This document shows positions 16,720 to 26,009 of a DNA stretch of 64,000 nt, in pieces (positions within the stretch are counted from its first letter, which is position 1; the number at the start of each line of letters is the position of its first letter). The notes under the pieces were generated by a model. The model made no database searches and was not told the DNA's origin. It saw nothing but the letters and a program-made list of their open reading frames with translations. The stretch comes from Bacteroidota bacterium. Its GTDB lineage: Bacteria > Bacteroidota > Bacteroidia > Bacteroidales > Dysgonomonadaceae. Location: assembly GCA_023388315.1 (NCBI GenBank), contig JAEWGM010000036.1:124001-188000 (forward strand), in the 5' to 3' direction. The position numbers and the translations under genes were made by a program.

Positions 16720-17460
16720 ATGCTGCCAAATCTGCGAATACATTCTTTCGAGTCGATGGGAACGTTCGATGGCCCGGGGCTGCGGTTGGTGGTGTTTCTG
16801 CAAGGCTGCAACTTTCGTTGTCTGTATTGTGCCAACCCCGACACCATAGCCCATCTCAACAGAGACACCAAAATAACGCCCGGCGATGAAGTGCTCCGCA
16901 GAGCGTTATCGGAAAAAGTATTTTTTGGACGGCGTGGTGGTGTCACTTTTTCAGGAGGCGAACCTACTCTGCAATCTAAAGCGCTGATACCGCTAGTGCA
17001 AATGCTAAAAGCCGAAGGCATACACACCTGTTTGGACACAAACGGCAGCATCCTCGGCGATCATGCCAAGCAGCTCTACGAATTAATCGATTTAGTGATA
17101 CTCGATTGCAAACAACCCAATGCTGAGCGACACATACAGCTGGTGGGCAGAGAAAACACGCAAACGCTAAAAACGGTTCAGTATTTGGCCGATATCAACA
17201 AGCCAGTGCGGCTGCGCTATGTGGTGGTTCCCGGTTACAGCGATTTTGAGGAAGATATTCGTCTGTTGGGGCGCCGCTACGGGCATTTCGAAAACGTGGA
17301 GAGGCTGGAAGTGCTGCCTTATCACACCTATGGCGTGCACAAATACGAAGCCATGGGCTGGGATTATCAGCTGAAAGATATTAAAGAGCCCGACTACGAC
17401 GAAATAGACAGAATTGCCGATATATTCCGCGAATATTTCAAATGCGTTTGGGTGCAGTAA
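16720..17460 (+). CDS. pflA: Pyruvate formate-lyase activating enzyme (246 aa)
   Basis: This radical SAM protein has CxxxCxxC as Cys30-Cys34-Cys37 (GCNFRCLYC) right after the substrate-contact segment FESMGTFDGPGLR. GGRRGGVTFSGGEPT-like residues (VTFSGGEPTLQ) form the SAM-binding GGE motif, and YVVVPGYSD lies in the barrel. It installs the glycyl radical on PflB using SAM and reduced ferredoxin or flavodoxin, under anaerobiosis. The ATG at 16720 gives the standard N-terminus. Adjacency to pflB is the usual arrangement. Confidence 0.96.
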   Translation: MLPNLRIHSFESMGTFDGPGLRLVVFLQGCNFRCLYCANPDTIAHLNRDTKITPGDEVLRRALSEKVFFGRRGGVTFSGGEPTLQSKALIPLVQMLKAEGIHTCLDTNGSILGDHAKQLYELIDLVILDCKQPNAERHIQLVGRENTQTLKTVQYLADINKPVRLRYVVVPGYSDFEEDIRLLGRRYGHFENVERLEVLPYHTYGVHKYEAMGWDYQLKDIKEPDYDEIDRIADIFREYFKCVWVQ

Positions 17461-17505
17461 ACAATAAAAAAGCAGTATCTTTATCGCCGAAAACCATCTG
17501 TTTTT

Positions 17506-18042
17506 ATGAATCCACTCGATATCATACATAAATATTATCAACCCGGCACCAAACTCTACGATATTTATATTTCTCACGTAACCGATGTCACCAACAAGGC
17601 GTTGCAAGTAGCGCAAAAGCACCCTGAACTGGCCATCGATGTGAAATTTTTGGAAGAGGCCTGTATGTTGCACGATATCGGTATTTTTAAAACCAAAGCG
17701 CGACACATTGCCTGCGAGGGCGATATGCCTTACATTTGTCACGGTTATTTGGGAAGGGAGATCCTCACAGCCGAAGGCTATCCAAAGCACGGCTTGGTGT
17801 GTGAGCGACATACCGGTACAGGGCTTAGTTTACAAACCATCTTGAACAAAAAATTGCCCATTCCTCATCGCGATATGCGGCCCAAAAGCCTTGAAGAACA
17901 AATTATTTGTTTTGCTGATAAGTTTTATTCCAAATCTTCGTTGGGCCGAGAAAAACCGATAAAAAAAATACGTCAGTCTCTCAAAAGACACAATTCGCAT
18001 CAAGTGGAAATTTTTGATGAGTGGTGCGAAATGTTTTTGTAG
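17506..18042 (+). CDS. HD-domain phosphohydrolase-like protein (178 aa)
   Basis: The metal-binding HD signature is present: His in the first helix region (YISHVTDV), His-Asp in CMLHDIGIF (about 64-72), a later His (ICHGYLG) and FADKFYSK supplying the last Asp. This is the single-domain HD fold of nucleotide and alarmone hydrolases. It contains no RelA/SpoT synthetase part. The substrate is unknown. It starts 45 bases after pflA and may be co-transcribed with it. Confidence 0.8.
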   Translation: MNPLDIIHKYYQPGTKLYDIYISHVTDVTNKALQVAQKHPELAIDVKFLEEACMLHDIGIFKTKARHIACEGDMPYICHGYLGREILTAEGYPKHGLVCERHTGTGLSLQTILNKKLPIPHRDMRPKSLEEQIICFADKFYSKSSLGREKPIKKIRQSLKRHNSHQVEIFDEWCEMFL

Positions 18043-18132
18043 ATGGCTTGCACATCTTGTTTCTATTTCCGAATAAATATCTTTTATTTGCTTTTTCTGC
18101 CTTCCTCTAAATTTTTGGCAAACTATTTGCAG

Positions 18133-18140
18133 TATGTTTG
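18133..18140 (+). promoter_or_regulatory. grpE-dnaJ promoter
   Basis: A perfect TAnnTTTG box (TATGTTTG) with a TTG at 18115 upstream. The grpE ATG is 64 bases further on. No CIRCE-type inverted repeat is visible. Confidence 0.55.
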
Positions 18141-18204
18141 TGTGAAGATATAAAACAACAAGCACACAGGCTGCTTTGGCAACTATTTTCAAAAAATCAG
18201 AAAT

Positions 18205-18786
18205 ATGAAACCTACCGATTATAACTATACAAACCCCGAAGAATGGGATGAAAACGACGATGAAATGACGTTTGGTCACGATGAGGATCAATTCATCGAT
18301 GACAATGAAGACAATTTGACAGAAGACGACACAACGGATGAGTTGGCGGCGCTTCAAGAAAAGCACAATGAACTGAACGATTCGTACCTGCGCCTTCACG
18401 CGGAATTCGATAATTTTAGGAAACGCACCATTAAAGAAAAAGCCGACCTCATAAAAAGCGGCGGCGAACGCGTGTTGCTGGACATCATTTCATTGGTGGA
18501 CGATTTCGACCGCGCTTTGGTTTCGCTTCACGAAGCCGAAGACAAAGAAGCTATATTGGAAGGAATGGATTTGATTTACTCAAAGTTCATCCTTTTCTTA
18601 CGTCAACATGGTGTGAAAGAGGTGGAGGCCATCGGCCAACCCTTCGACCCCGATAAATTTGAAGCCGTAGCCACCATACCCGCTCAAGATGAGTCGCAAC
18701 AAGGAATGGTAATAGATTGTATTCAAAAAGGATACGAAATGCACGACAAAGTCATCCGTTTCCCAAAAGTAATAGTAGGCGAATAA
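18205..18786 (+). CDS. grpE: GrpE nucleotide-exchange factor (193 aa)
   Basis: A long acidic N-terminus (DEDQFIDDNEDN) leads into a coiled coil (about 45-95: LNDSYLRLHAEFDNFRKRTIKEK, the GrpE signature region). The C-terminal beta domain follows (FDPDKFEAVATIP, GYEMHDKVIRFPKVIVGE). GrpE releases ADP from DnaK. Pairing with dnaJ downstream, with dnaK elsewhere, is common in Bacteroidetes. Length is normal. Confidence 0.97.
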   Translation: MKPTDYNYTNPEEWDENDDEMTFGHDEDQFIDDNEDNLTEDDTTDELAALQEKHNELNDSYLRLHAEFDNFRKRTIKEKADLIKSGGERVLLDIISLVDDFDRALVSLHEAEDKEAILEGMDLIYSKFILFLRQHGVKEVEAIGQPFDPDKFEAVATIPAQDESQQGMVIDCIQKGYEMHDKVIRFPKVIVGE

Positions 18787-18805
18787 AAAATCAATGGGCT
18801 TAAAT

Positions 18806-18950
18806 TTGTTAGTTATTCGCTTCGCGTTATTCAATGGTAATTATTCGTGGCGTTGATGCACTCACAAAAACAGCTCAATATCACCAGAATAACAATTGAA
18901 CAGCAATTGAATAACAATCGAATAACTACTGAATAACTACTGGATCCCTA
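18806..18950. repeat. Degenerate GAATAAC repeat tract between grpE and dnaJ
   Basis: The left part has GTTAGTTATTCGC and GCGTTATTCAATGG. The right part has GAATAACAATTGAACAG, ATTGAATAACAATCG, GAATAACTACTG and GAATAACTACTGG head to tail, so the two halves are inverted relative to one another. It is the largest of three tracts of this family in the window. Confidence 0.6.
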
Positions 18951-18972
18951 TTGACCCACAACCGTATTTATT

Positions 18973-20118
18973 ATGGCAAAAAGAGATTATTATGAAGTGC
19001 TTGAAGTTGCAAAAACAGCTTCGGCAGAAGAGATAAAGAAGGCATACCGAAAGAAAGCCATTCAGTATCACCCCGATAAAAACCCGGGCGACGCTGCTGC
19101 TGAAGAAAAATTTAAAGAAGCAGCGGAAGCCTACGAAGTGTTGAGCGACCAGAACAAACGTGCGCGGTACGACCAATTTGGGCACGCGGGCGTGGGTGGC
19201 GCCGGCGGCGGTTTTGGCGGTGGCGGCATGTCCATGGAGGACATTTTCTCGCAATTTGGCGATATTTTTGGCGGCCATTTCGGTGGATTCGGCGGTTTTG
19301 GCGGATTCGGACAACGTGGGCGCCGCGTAAATCGAGGGTCTGATTTGAGAGTGAAAGTAAAACTCAGTCTTAAAGAGATACTTAAGGGCGTTGATAAAAA
19401 AATTAAAGTAAAAAAATACGTGTCTTGTTCGCCGTGCAGTGGCACCGGCGCCGAGGACGGCACGGCCGTGCAAACGTGCGAAACGTGCAACGGCTCGGGC
19501 GTGGTTACACGAGTGGCCAATACCATTTTAGGGCAAATGCAAACCACCACCACTTGCTCCACGTGTAACGGTGAAGGAAAAACCATCACCAAAAAATGCG
19601 CTCATTGCAACGGCGAAGGCATTGTGAGAGAAGATGAGGTAATTCTTATCAACATTCCTGCCGGTGTGGCCGAAGGGATGCAACTTTCTATGCAAGGCAA
19701 AGGAAATGCTGCCCGCAGAGGTGGCATAAACGGCGACTTATTGATTGTGGTGGAGGAGGAGGAAGACCCGAATTTAATTCGCGACGAAAACGATGTCATT
19801 TACAACCTTTTCCTCACTTTCCCAACCGCCGCCTTGGGCGGAACCGTTGAAGTGCCCACCATTGACGGTGTTGCCAAGGTGAAAATCGAACCCGGTACAC
19901 AACCCGGCAAGGTGCTTCGTTTGCGCAACAAAGGCCTGCCTTCCATTAACGGATTCGGCCACGGCGATGAGCTTATTAATGTGAACGTGTATGTTCCCGA
20001 AAATTTAACGGAGAAAGAAAAATCCGCTATTGAGGAATTTACTAAATCACCCAACTTTGTTCCTACGCCCAGCACAAAGAAAAGCATCTTCAATAAATTT
20101 AAAAAGATGTTTGATTAA
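18973..20118 (+). CDS. dnaJ: DnaJ co-chaperone (381 aa)
   Basis: The J domain (residues 1-70) has HPD in YHPDKNPGD. It is followed by a Gly/Phe-rich linker (about 75-120) and a zinc domain with four CxxCxGxG repeats (CSPCSGTG, CETCNGSG, CSTCNGEG, CAHCNGEG). The C-terminal substrate-binding domains end in a basic tail. This is a full-length type I DnaJ that stimulates DnaK ATPase and delivers clients. It lies downstream of grpE in one direction. The intervening repeat tract makes strict co-transcription uncertain. Confidence 0.98.
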   Translation: MAKRDYYEVLEVAKTASAEEIKKAYRKKAIQYHPDKNPGDAAAEEKFKEAAEAYEVLSDQNKRARYDQFGHAGVGGAGGGFGGGGMSMEDIFSQFGDIFGGHFGGFGGFGGFGQRGRRVNRGSDLRVKVKLSLKEILKGVDKKIKVKKYVSCSPCSGTGAEDGTAVQTCETCNGSGVVTRVANTILGQMQTTTTCSTCNGEGKTITKKCAHCNGEGIVREDEVILINIPAGVAEGMQLSMQGKGNAARRGGINGDLLIVVEEEEDPNLIRDENDVIYNLFLTFPTAALGGTVEVPTIDGVAKVKIEPGTQPGKVLRLRNKGLPSINGFGHGDELINVNVYVPENLTEKEKSAIEEFTKSPNFVPTPSTKKSIFNKFKKMFD

Positions 20119-20148
20119 CAGTTCTGATATCTAAAACGATATAAAACA

Positions 20149-20185
20149 AAACAGCGGTGAATCATTTTGGTTTGCCGCTGTTTTT
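20149..20185 (+). terminator. Rho-independent terminator after dnaJ
   Basis: AAACAGCGG at 20149-20157 pairs perfectly with CCGCTGTTT at 20175-20183, followed by further T residues. Confidence 0.8.
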
Positions 20186-20320
20186 GCAGTATCAAGCCCG
20201 AAAAACATCCCGCGTCCTGCACCACGCATCATCCTCCTCACATACCGTCTATTTGTCCTCAATTTTGAACAATGATTAGATTTTTATGTAGAATAATTTT
20301 AAATTAAAGCAATATAATTC

Positions 20321-20328
20321 TATATTTG
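20321..20328 (+). promoter_or_regulatory. acs promoter
   Basis: A perfect TAnnTTTG box (TATATTTG), 53 bases upstream of the acs ATG. Confidence 0.6.
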
Positions 20329-20381
20329 TGCAATCCGAAACATGATTTGTTCGTTAATTTACAAAATCACAGTTGTTCATT

Positions 20382-22289
20382 ATGAGTAATTTTTCCATTA
20401 AATCGATGGAGCAGTACTTTAAAGCGTACCGTCGTTCCATTAGAAAACCGAAAAAATTTTGGGGTAAAATAGCCGAAAACAATTTCACGTGGTATCAAAA
20501 ATGGGACAAAGTCCTTGAGTATGATATGCAAAAGGCGGAGTTTACTTGGTTTAAAAATGCAAAAGTAAACATCACAAAAAATTGCATCGACCGCCATTTA
20601 ACCAATATAGGAGATCAAAATGCCATCATCTTTGAACCGAACAATCCCGATGAACCGGCGCGTTACTACACATATAACCAACTGTATGTTGAGGTGGCAA
20701 AAATGGCGAACGTGCTGCGCGAGCAAGGTGTGGAAAAAGGCGACCGCGTGTGTATTTATTTGCCAATGATTCCCGAATTGGCGTTTAGCGTATTGGCCTG
20801 CGCGCGCATTGGAGCCATTCACTCGGTGGTTTTCGGGGGATTCTCGGCAAATGCTTTATCAGCCCGAATAAACGATAGTGAGTGCAAAATGCTTATTACG
20901 GCCGATGGCGGATTCAGAGGCGCTAAAACAATCGCCTTGAAAAACATCTGCGACGAAGCATTACAAAGTACGCCCAGCATAGAAAAAGTATTGGTTGTAA
21001 AACGCACAAACCAAGAAGTTTCGATGAAAGAAGGCCGCGACCTTTGGTTGGAACCTTTATTGGAAAACGCGGGCACAACACATCAAGCCGAAGTGATGGA
21101 CGCCGAAGACCCGCTGTTTATCCTTTACACATCGGGCTCAACCGGCAAACCAAAAGGAATGGTACACACCACGGCGGGCTATATGGTTTATACGGCGTAC
21201 ACGTTCAAAAACGTGTTTAATTACAATCCCGGCGATGTGTATTGGTGCACGGCCGATATTGGGTGGATTACCGGACACTCCTACATTCTTTACGGGCCGT
21301 TGCTCAATGGCGCTACCACGGTTATTTTCGAAGGAATTCCGTCTTATCCCACCCACAGCCGTTTTTGGGAAGTGATTGAAAAGCACAACGTAAATCAGTT
21401 TTACACCGCGCCAACCGCCATTCGGTCATTAGCGAAAGAGAAATTGGAGTACATTGAGCGTTTTAAATTGAATTCGTTAAAAGTGATTGGTTCGGTGGGT
21501 GAACCGATAAACGAGGAGGCTTGGCACTGGTATAACGACCACGTAGGCAGCAAAAAATGTCCGCTTGTCGATACGTGGTGGCAAACCGAAACGGGTGGAA
21601 TCCTCATATCGGCCATTCCGTTTGTCACTCCCACCAAACCAACCTATGCGTCGTTGCCACTGCCAGGCATAAAACCGGTGTTGATGGATGAGTTGCGAAA
21701 TGAAATTACCGGAAATCAAAAGCCAGGCAGCCTATGCATTGAATTCCCGTGGCCGGGCATTGCCCGAACCATTTGGGGCGACCACCAACGCTACATCGAC
21801 ACCTATTTTACAACTTTTCCGGGGAGGTATTTCTCAGGCGATGGTGCCCTTCGCGATGAAGTGGGGTATTATCGCATTACGGGCCGTGTGGACGATGTGA
21901 TTATTGTTTCGGGGCACAACCTTGGCACAGCGCCCATTGAAGATGCCATCAACGAACACCAATTTGTGGCCGAAAGCGCCATTGTGGGCTACCCACACGA
22001 TATTAAAGGAAATGCCCTATACGGCTTTGTGGTGATAAAAGAAACCGGCGAATGGCGCGTGAAAGAAAACATGGCCCGAGAAATAAATCAACTGATTACC
22101 GACCAAATTGGCGCGATTGCCAAACTGGATAAGATTCAATTTGTGAGCGGGTTGCCGAAAACTCGGTCGGGGAAAATTATGCGGCGCATCTTGCGAAAAA
22201 TCGCCGAAGGAGAGACCTCAGATTTTGGCGATATTTCCACACTGGTTAATCCCGAAATTGTGGAGGAGATTAAGAACGAGAAAGTGTGA
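20382..22289 (+). CDS. acs: Acetyl-CoA synthetase, AMP-forming (635 aa)
   Basis: ANL-superfamily adenylation enzyme: P-loop-like YTSGSTGKPKG, acetate-pocket and A5 motif VDTWWQTETGG (the Trp that limits substrate size to acetate/propionate is present), A8 hinge GRVDDVI and A10 catalytic lysine in SGLPKTRSGKIMRR. It makes acetyl-CoA from acetate, ATP and CoA; in a fermenter it would serve acetate scavenging. The ATG at 20382 (MSNFSIKSMEQ) is preferred over an in-frame TTG nine bases upstream. The Lys in A10 is the usual acetylation control site. Confidence 0.96.
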   Translation: MSNFSIKSMEQYFKAYRRSIRKPKKFWGKIAENNFTWYQKWDKVLEYDMQKAEFTWFKNAKVNITKNCIDRHLTNIGDQNAIIFEPNNPDEPARYYTYNQLYVEVAKMANVLREQGVEKGDRVCIYLPMIPELAFSVLACARIGAIHSVVFGGFSANALSARINDSECKMLITADGGFRGAKTIALKNICDEALQSTPSIEKVLVVKRTNQEVSMKEGRDLWLEPLLENAGTTHQAEVMDAEDPLFILYTSGSTGKPKGMVHTTAGYMVYTAYTFKNVFNYNPGDVYWCTADIGWITGHSYILYGPLLNGATTVIFEGIPSYPTHSRFWEVIEKHNVNQFYTAPTAIRSLAKEKLEYIERFKLNSLKVIGSVGEPINEEAWHWYNDHVGSKKCPLVDTWWQTETGGILISAIPFVTPTKPTYASLPLPGIKPVLMDELRNEITGNQKPGSLCIEFPWPGIARTIWGDHQRYIDTYFTTFPGRYFSGDGALRDEVGYYRITGRVDDVIIVSGHNLGTAPIEDAINEHQFVAESAIVGYPHDIKGNALYGFVVIKETGEWRVKENMAREINQLITDQIGAIAKLDKIQFVSGLPKTRSGKIMRRILRKIAEGETSDFGDISTLVNPEIVEEIKNEKV

Positions 22290-22298
22290 TTATTGTAG

Positions 22299-22324
22299 TA
22301 GAGACGTAGCATGCTACGTCTCTA
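22299..22324. repeat. Single REP-like palindrome between convergent acs and nanA
   Basis: A perfect 26-bp palindrome with arm TAGAGACGTAGCA and its complement. It belongs to the GAGACGnnGCATGCnnCGTCTC family that surrounds the tyrosine transposase at 28201, and probably also acts as a terminator here. Confidence 0.8.
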
Positions 22325-22337
22325 TGGAACATGATAT

Positions 22338-23261
22338 TTATATTCGATTACATTTGTTGAAAAAATCAATCGCTTCCAATTCTTTTTTAATGATGATTTC
22401 TTCTTCATCGGTAATGTTTTGGAAAGGCGTGCGGTTGATTCCCAAATCCAACCCGATGAGTTTCATTATGCGTTTTCCCGCCACAATATTTCCACGATAT
22501 TTGGCTATCACGTTAATCACTTCTTGGGCGAAGTTTTGCAACTCCCTTGCTTTTTCAATATTGCCTTTGTTATACTCCTCGATGACGCCCACCAACACGT
22601 TTCCGATGTAACTTCCCGTCCCACTGATGCCACCTTGGGCACCGCCCATAATCAATCCGTTCAGTACGGTTTCATCTTGGCCGTGAAGCATATCAAATTT
22701 TCCGTTTTCATACAGCATACATTGGTTGTATTCGTAAAAACTCTCGTATGTATATTTAATGCCTGCCAAGTTAGGAATGCGTCCATCTGCTGCTTTCAAG
22801 AAGGGCAGCATGGGCAAATATACGCCGTTTAAAATCGGAATGTGATAGAAATAGAACGGCAAATCGGGTGCGCCGCACGCAATTTCCTCGCAATATTTCA
22901 CCAATTCTTCCACACGCCCGGCTTTGGGAAATGGCGATGCCATGGCACCGATGCCAAAAGCGCCAATTTCCTGCGCGTGGCGCGCCAGTTCATAGCTGTC
23001 TTTAATGCAGGTTGCCCCCACGTGCACAATAATTTTGAAATTGTCGGGCGCTGCCAGCATCCATTTTTCGGCAAGGCGTTTGCGTTCGTCCACCGTAAGC
23101 ATATAGCCTTCGCCCGATGACCCGTTGATAAACACGCCAATAAGCCCGTTCTTGTGTAATAATTTCGCGTAATCGTCAATCGGCGATAGGTATAATTCTC
23201 CTTTATTATCGAAAGGAGTGAATGGGGCCACGAGAAGCCCTTTGATTTTTTCGAATTTCAT
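22338..23261 (-). CDS. nanA: N-acetylneuraminate lyase (307 aa)
   Basis: This DHDPS/NAL-family TIM barrel cleaves N-acetylneuraminate to ManNAc and pyruvate. Carboxylate-binding GSSGEG lies at residues 47-52, catalytic Tyr139 in FYFYHIP, and Schiff-base Lys169 in AGIKYTYES. The Phe-Tyr-Phe-Tyr surroundings and Ser/Thr after the lysine favour NAL over DHDPS. Length is normal. It is the last gene of a minus-strand run GH20, NanM-SSS, NanA, a coherent sialic-acid pathway from surface sugar to ManNAc. Confidence 0.9.
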   Translation of the reverse strand: MKFEKIKGLLVAPFTPFDNKGELYLSPIDDYAKLLHKNGLIGVFINGSSGEGYMLTVDERKRLAEKWMLAAPDNFKIIVHVGATCIKDSYELARHAQEIGAFGIGAMASPFPKAGRVEELVKYCEEIACGAPDLPFYFYHIPILNGVYLPMLPFLKAADGRIPNLAGIKYTYESFYEYNQCMLYENGKFDMLHGQDETVLNGLIMGGAQGGISGTGSYIGNVLVGVIEEYNKGNIEKARELQNFAQEVINVIAKYRGNIVAGKRIMKLIGLDLGINRTPFQNITDEEEIIIKKELEAIDFFNKCNRI

Positions 23262-23368
23262 ATTTGAATCGTTATTTTATTGTTGATTTTTAATGATTTG
23301 TGGAATTATTAATCGCTATGATGGAAATGCGGAAGTCCTCTATCCATCTTTGCTCTTTATTCTTTGCT

Positions 23369-25990
23369 CTATTTCCTATCCATCGATTCCCACGTATATC
23401 CGCTGATAATCTTTTTATGGGGAAGCACAAAACTCACAATCACGGAAATGAATATACTGGCGGCCATTCCAAAAAATCCGTATAACAAGAAAGAAAGGTT
23501 GGTGTTGTTTTTAATCAACAAAAGTACAATTAATCCGCAAACCACGCCAATAATGGCGGCTTTTGAACCTACTTTCGGGAAGAAAACACCCAAAATGAAC
23601 AATGCGCCCAACCCGCTGGTCAGCAACCCCAAAAAGGTGTTGAACTGATCCCAAAGCGATGCTATGTTCCACGTGGCCAGCACCAGCGCCATTCCCAAGC
23701 CAAATACACCGCAAATAATGCCCGACCAACGCGCCACTTGTATGTTTGTTTTAAACGAACTTCTTTTGGAAATGGTTTGAAAGAAATCCGATGTGATGAC
23801 TGCCGAAGAGGAATTGATGTTGGACGACAACGTGGACATAGCCGCGGCGAAAATTGCGGCAACCAATAATCCCGCCAATCCGGCAGGCATTTCATACACA
23901 ATGAATTGCGGAAAAACGGAGTCGATATTCGGGTTTGTAATGGTCATATTTCCCGGATTGGAACTGTAAAACGCGAACAATCCGGTGCCGATAAGGAAAA
24001 ACAGCAACGTAACCGGCACGCTCAAAATACCGTTCAGCCAAATGCTGCGCGATGTGGCTTTTTCGTCTTTCGTGCTCATATACCGTTGCACGATGGATTG
24101 GTCGCTGGTGTAGGTTATCAACGAGTTGGCAACGCCACCAATGAGCACTACCCAAAAGACGGGCTGCGTGAAATCGAACCTGAAATCGAACGTTTTGAAT
24201 TTATGAAATTCGATGGAGGTATTCCAAAATTCGCTGAATCCGCCGTCAATGCCCATAATCATAAATAAAAACGCGGCAATGGCGCCGAAAACCAAAATAA
24301 AACCCTGAATCACATCGCCCCACACAACCGCTTCCATACCGCCGCTGGTGCTGTAAATGATGGTGACAATGCCCATAATGATGATGGAAAGATAGATGTT
24401 AAAGCCGGTTACGGCGTTCAATGCCAGCGACGGCAAAAACAGCACAATGGCAATGCGGCTTACCATAAAAATCACAAACAGTGCCGATGCCAGCCATCTC
24501 ACGGCGCGGCTGAAACGCTTTTCGAGGTATTCATACGCCGTTCCCAAATTAAATCTTCTGAAAAACGGCAGAAAATATTTGATAACAATCGGAACAATGA
24601 GAATGATGCTGATGTTGAACACCAACATCCGCCAATCGGTGGCGTATGTTTTTGCCGGAATAGACAGGAAGGTGATGGCGCTAAGCGTAGTGGCGAAAAT
24701 GCTGATTCCGGCTGCCCACCAAGGAATTCGGCCACCGGCTTTGAAGAAATCATCTGTGTTTTCGTTGCGTTTCATAAAAAAGAAACCAAGCCACAACATT
24801 CCGCCAAAATAGAGAATCAGTACCACGTAATTGAGCCAACCAAACGAGGAAGATGAAGTGTATGACAGTTGTGTGATATGCGGAGAACGAATGCCCGGGC
24901 GGATTTCGCCACTGGCGATATACACGTTTTTTCCATCGGATACATCGGCTGTAACGGCAACCGGCGCGTTTTGCGTTTCGCCCGCTTCGTACCACGTATC
25001 GGTAACGGTGTTGTACACTAAAATCTTGTTGTTGAAACCGGTGTGCGTCCTCCACAAACTATCTCTTTCTGAAGTGAGGTTATTTGCGATGGCGTTTTCC
25101 ACTCGATTGAAAATTTGTCCCGTATCGCCGCCGTACAATAAAATATGCGACGCGCCCACCGATGAGGCCGTTGCCATTGCTACCGGAAAAACGGTTTCGC
25201 TGCCAAGCTGAATGTCTTTTTTCTTTGTCCAATTTCCGGAGGAAGGGCGAAAATGATATACCGACGGGTAAAACACCGTGTTTGGTGTATTGTTTTTCGC
25301 GCGTCCGCCAAAAACAAATAACGAAATTTCTTCGCCGTCTTGCTGCGAAGCAATGGTTGGGCCGGAAACAGGAACCGGAAAATCGGGTAATTTTTCCCAC
25401 CCTTTGCTGAGATGGTCGGTATCGAGTACCAAAAATTGCGAAGAAGAAGTGCCGTTGGCCAATTCTCCGCCCACCAAATATACTTTTGAGCCCAACACCG
25501 CGGCTGTAGCGTTTTTCACGGGAACGGGCAACACCGGATATTCCGTAATCGAAATGCTCGAGTCTGTGTAGGACACCAAAAAGGTTTTATCGGTTATTCC
25601 ATCGGGCGTTTGTCCCCCCACGCACAGCAAGCCGTTGGGAATGGTGGCGTAAGCGCCTTCGGCAATGGGCGCCGGCAAATCTTTTCCTTGATGAACCACC
25701 TTGAAAGATCCGCCGGGTAATTGCTGAAACACAAAAACCAAGTCCGAGAAATGTTTTTTCCCGCCTTCCCACGGTTTTCCGGCCGGGAAAGATGAGCCGC
25801 CGGCCATTATGAAGTAGTTGCCGTGTTTGCCGAAGAAGTTTCCGGCTAACCCTTCGTGAAGCGTGGAATCTGCCAACGTTTCCATCGAAAAAACATTGGT
25901 TTGATGTAGCGTGTTCTTGGGTTTTCCTGATAAGAAAAACGGGAAGAACAACAGGGAAACAAAGAATATGAAAATCGTTTTTATTCTCAT
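23369..25990 (-). CDS. Kelch mutarotase-like domain fused to a sodium:solute symporter (873 aa), probable sialic-acid transporter
   Basis: Residues 1-25 are a signal/anchor. About 40-385 form a kelch beta-propeller (repeats with VYLVGGEL, FVFGGRAKN, HILLYGGD) of the cyclically permuted NanM mutarotase type. From about 395 to the end there are thirteen or more hydrophobic segments with the SSS signature (FFKAGGRIPWWAAGISIFATTLSAITF). The fusion would convert alpha- to beta-sialic acid in the periplasm and pass it to the Na+ symporter. Placement next to nanA and GH20 supports the substrate. Similar fusions exist in Bacteroidetes; the substrate is inference from context. Confidence 0.85.
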   Translation of the reverse strand: MRIKTIFIFFVSLLFFPFFLSGKPKNTLHQTNVFSMETLADSTLHEGLAGNFFGKHGNYFIMAGGSSFPAGKPWEGGKKHFSDLVFVFQQLPGGSFKVVHQGKDLPAPIAEGAYATIPNGLLCVGGQTPDGITDKTFLVSYTDSSISITEYPVLPVPVKNATAAVLGSKVYLVGGELANGTSSSQFLVLDTDHLSKGWEKLPDFPVPVSGPTIASQQDGEEISLFVFGGRAKNNTPNTVFYPSVYHFRPSSGNWTKKKDIQLGSETVFPVAMATASSVGASHILLYGGDTGQIFNRVENAIANNLTSERDSLWRTHTGFNNKILVYNTVTDTWYEAGETQNAPVAVTADVSDGKNVYIASGEIRPGIRSPHITQLSYTSSSSFGWLNYVVLILYFGGMLWLGFFFMKRNENTDDFFKAGGRIPWWAAGISIFATTLSAITFLSIPAKTYATDWRMLVFNISIILIVPIVIKYFLPFFRRFNLGTAYEYLEKRFSRAVRWLASALFVIFMVSRIAIVLFLPSLALNAVTGFNIYLSIIIMGIVTIIYSTSGGMEAVVWGDVIQGFILVFGAIAAFLFMIMGIDGGFSEFWNTSIEFHKFKTFDFRFDFTQPVFWVVLIGGVANSLITYTSDQSIVQRYMSTKDEKATSRSIWLNGILSVPVTLLFFLIGTGLFAFYSSNPGNMTITNPNIDSVFPQFIVYEMPAGLAGLLVAAIFAAAMSTLSSNINSSSAVITSDFFQTISKRSSFKTNIQVARWSGIICGVFGLGMALVLATWNIASLWDQFNTFLGLLTSGLGALFILGVFFPKVGSKAAIIGVVCGLIVLLLIKNNTNLSFLLYGFFGMAASIFISVIVSFVLPHKKIISGYTWESMDRK

Positions 25991-26009
25991 TTTATGGTAG
26001 TTTTAGGAA

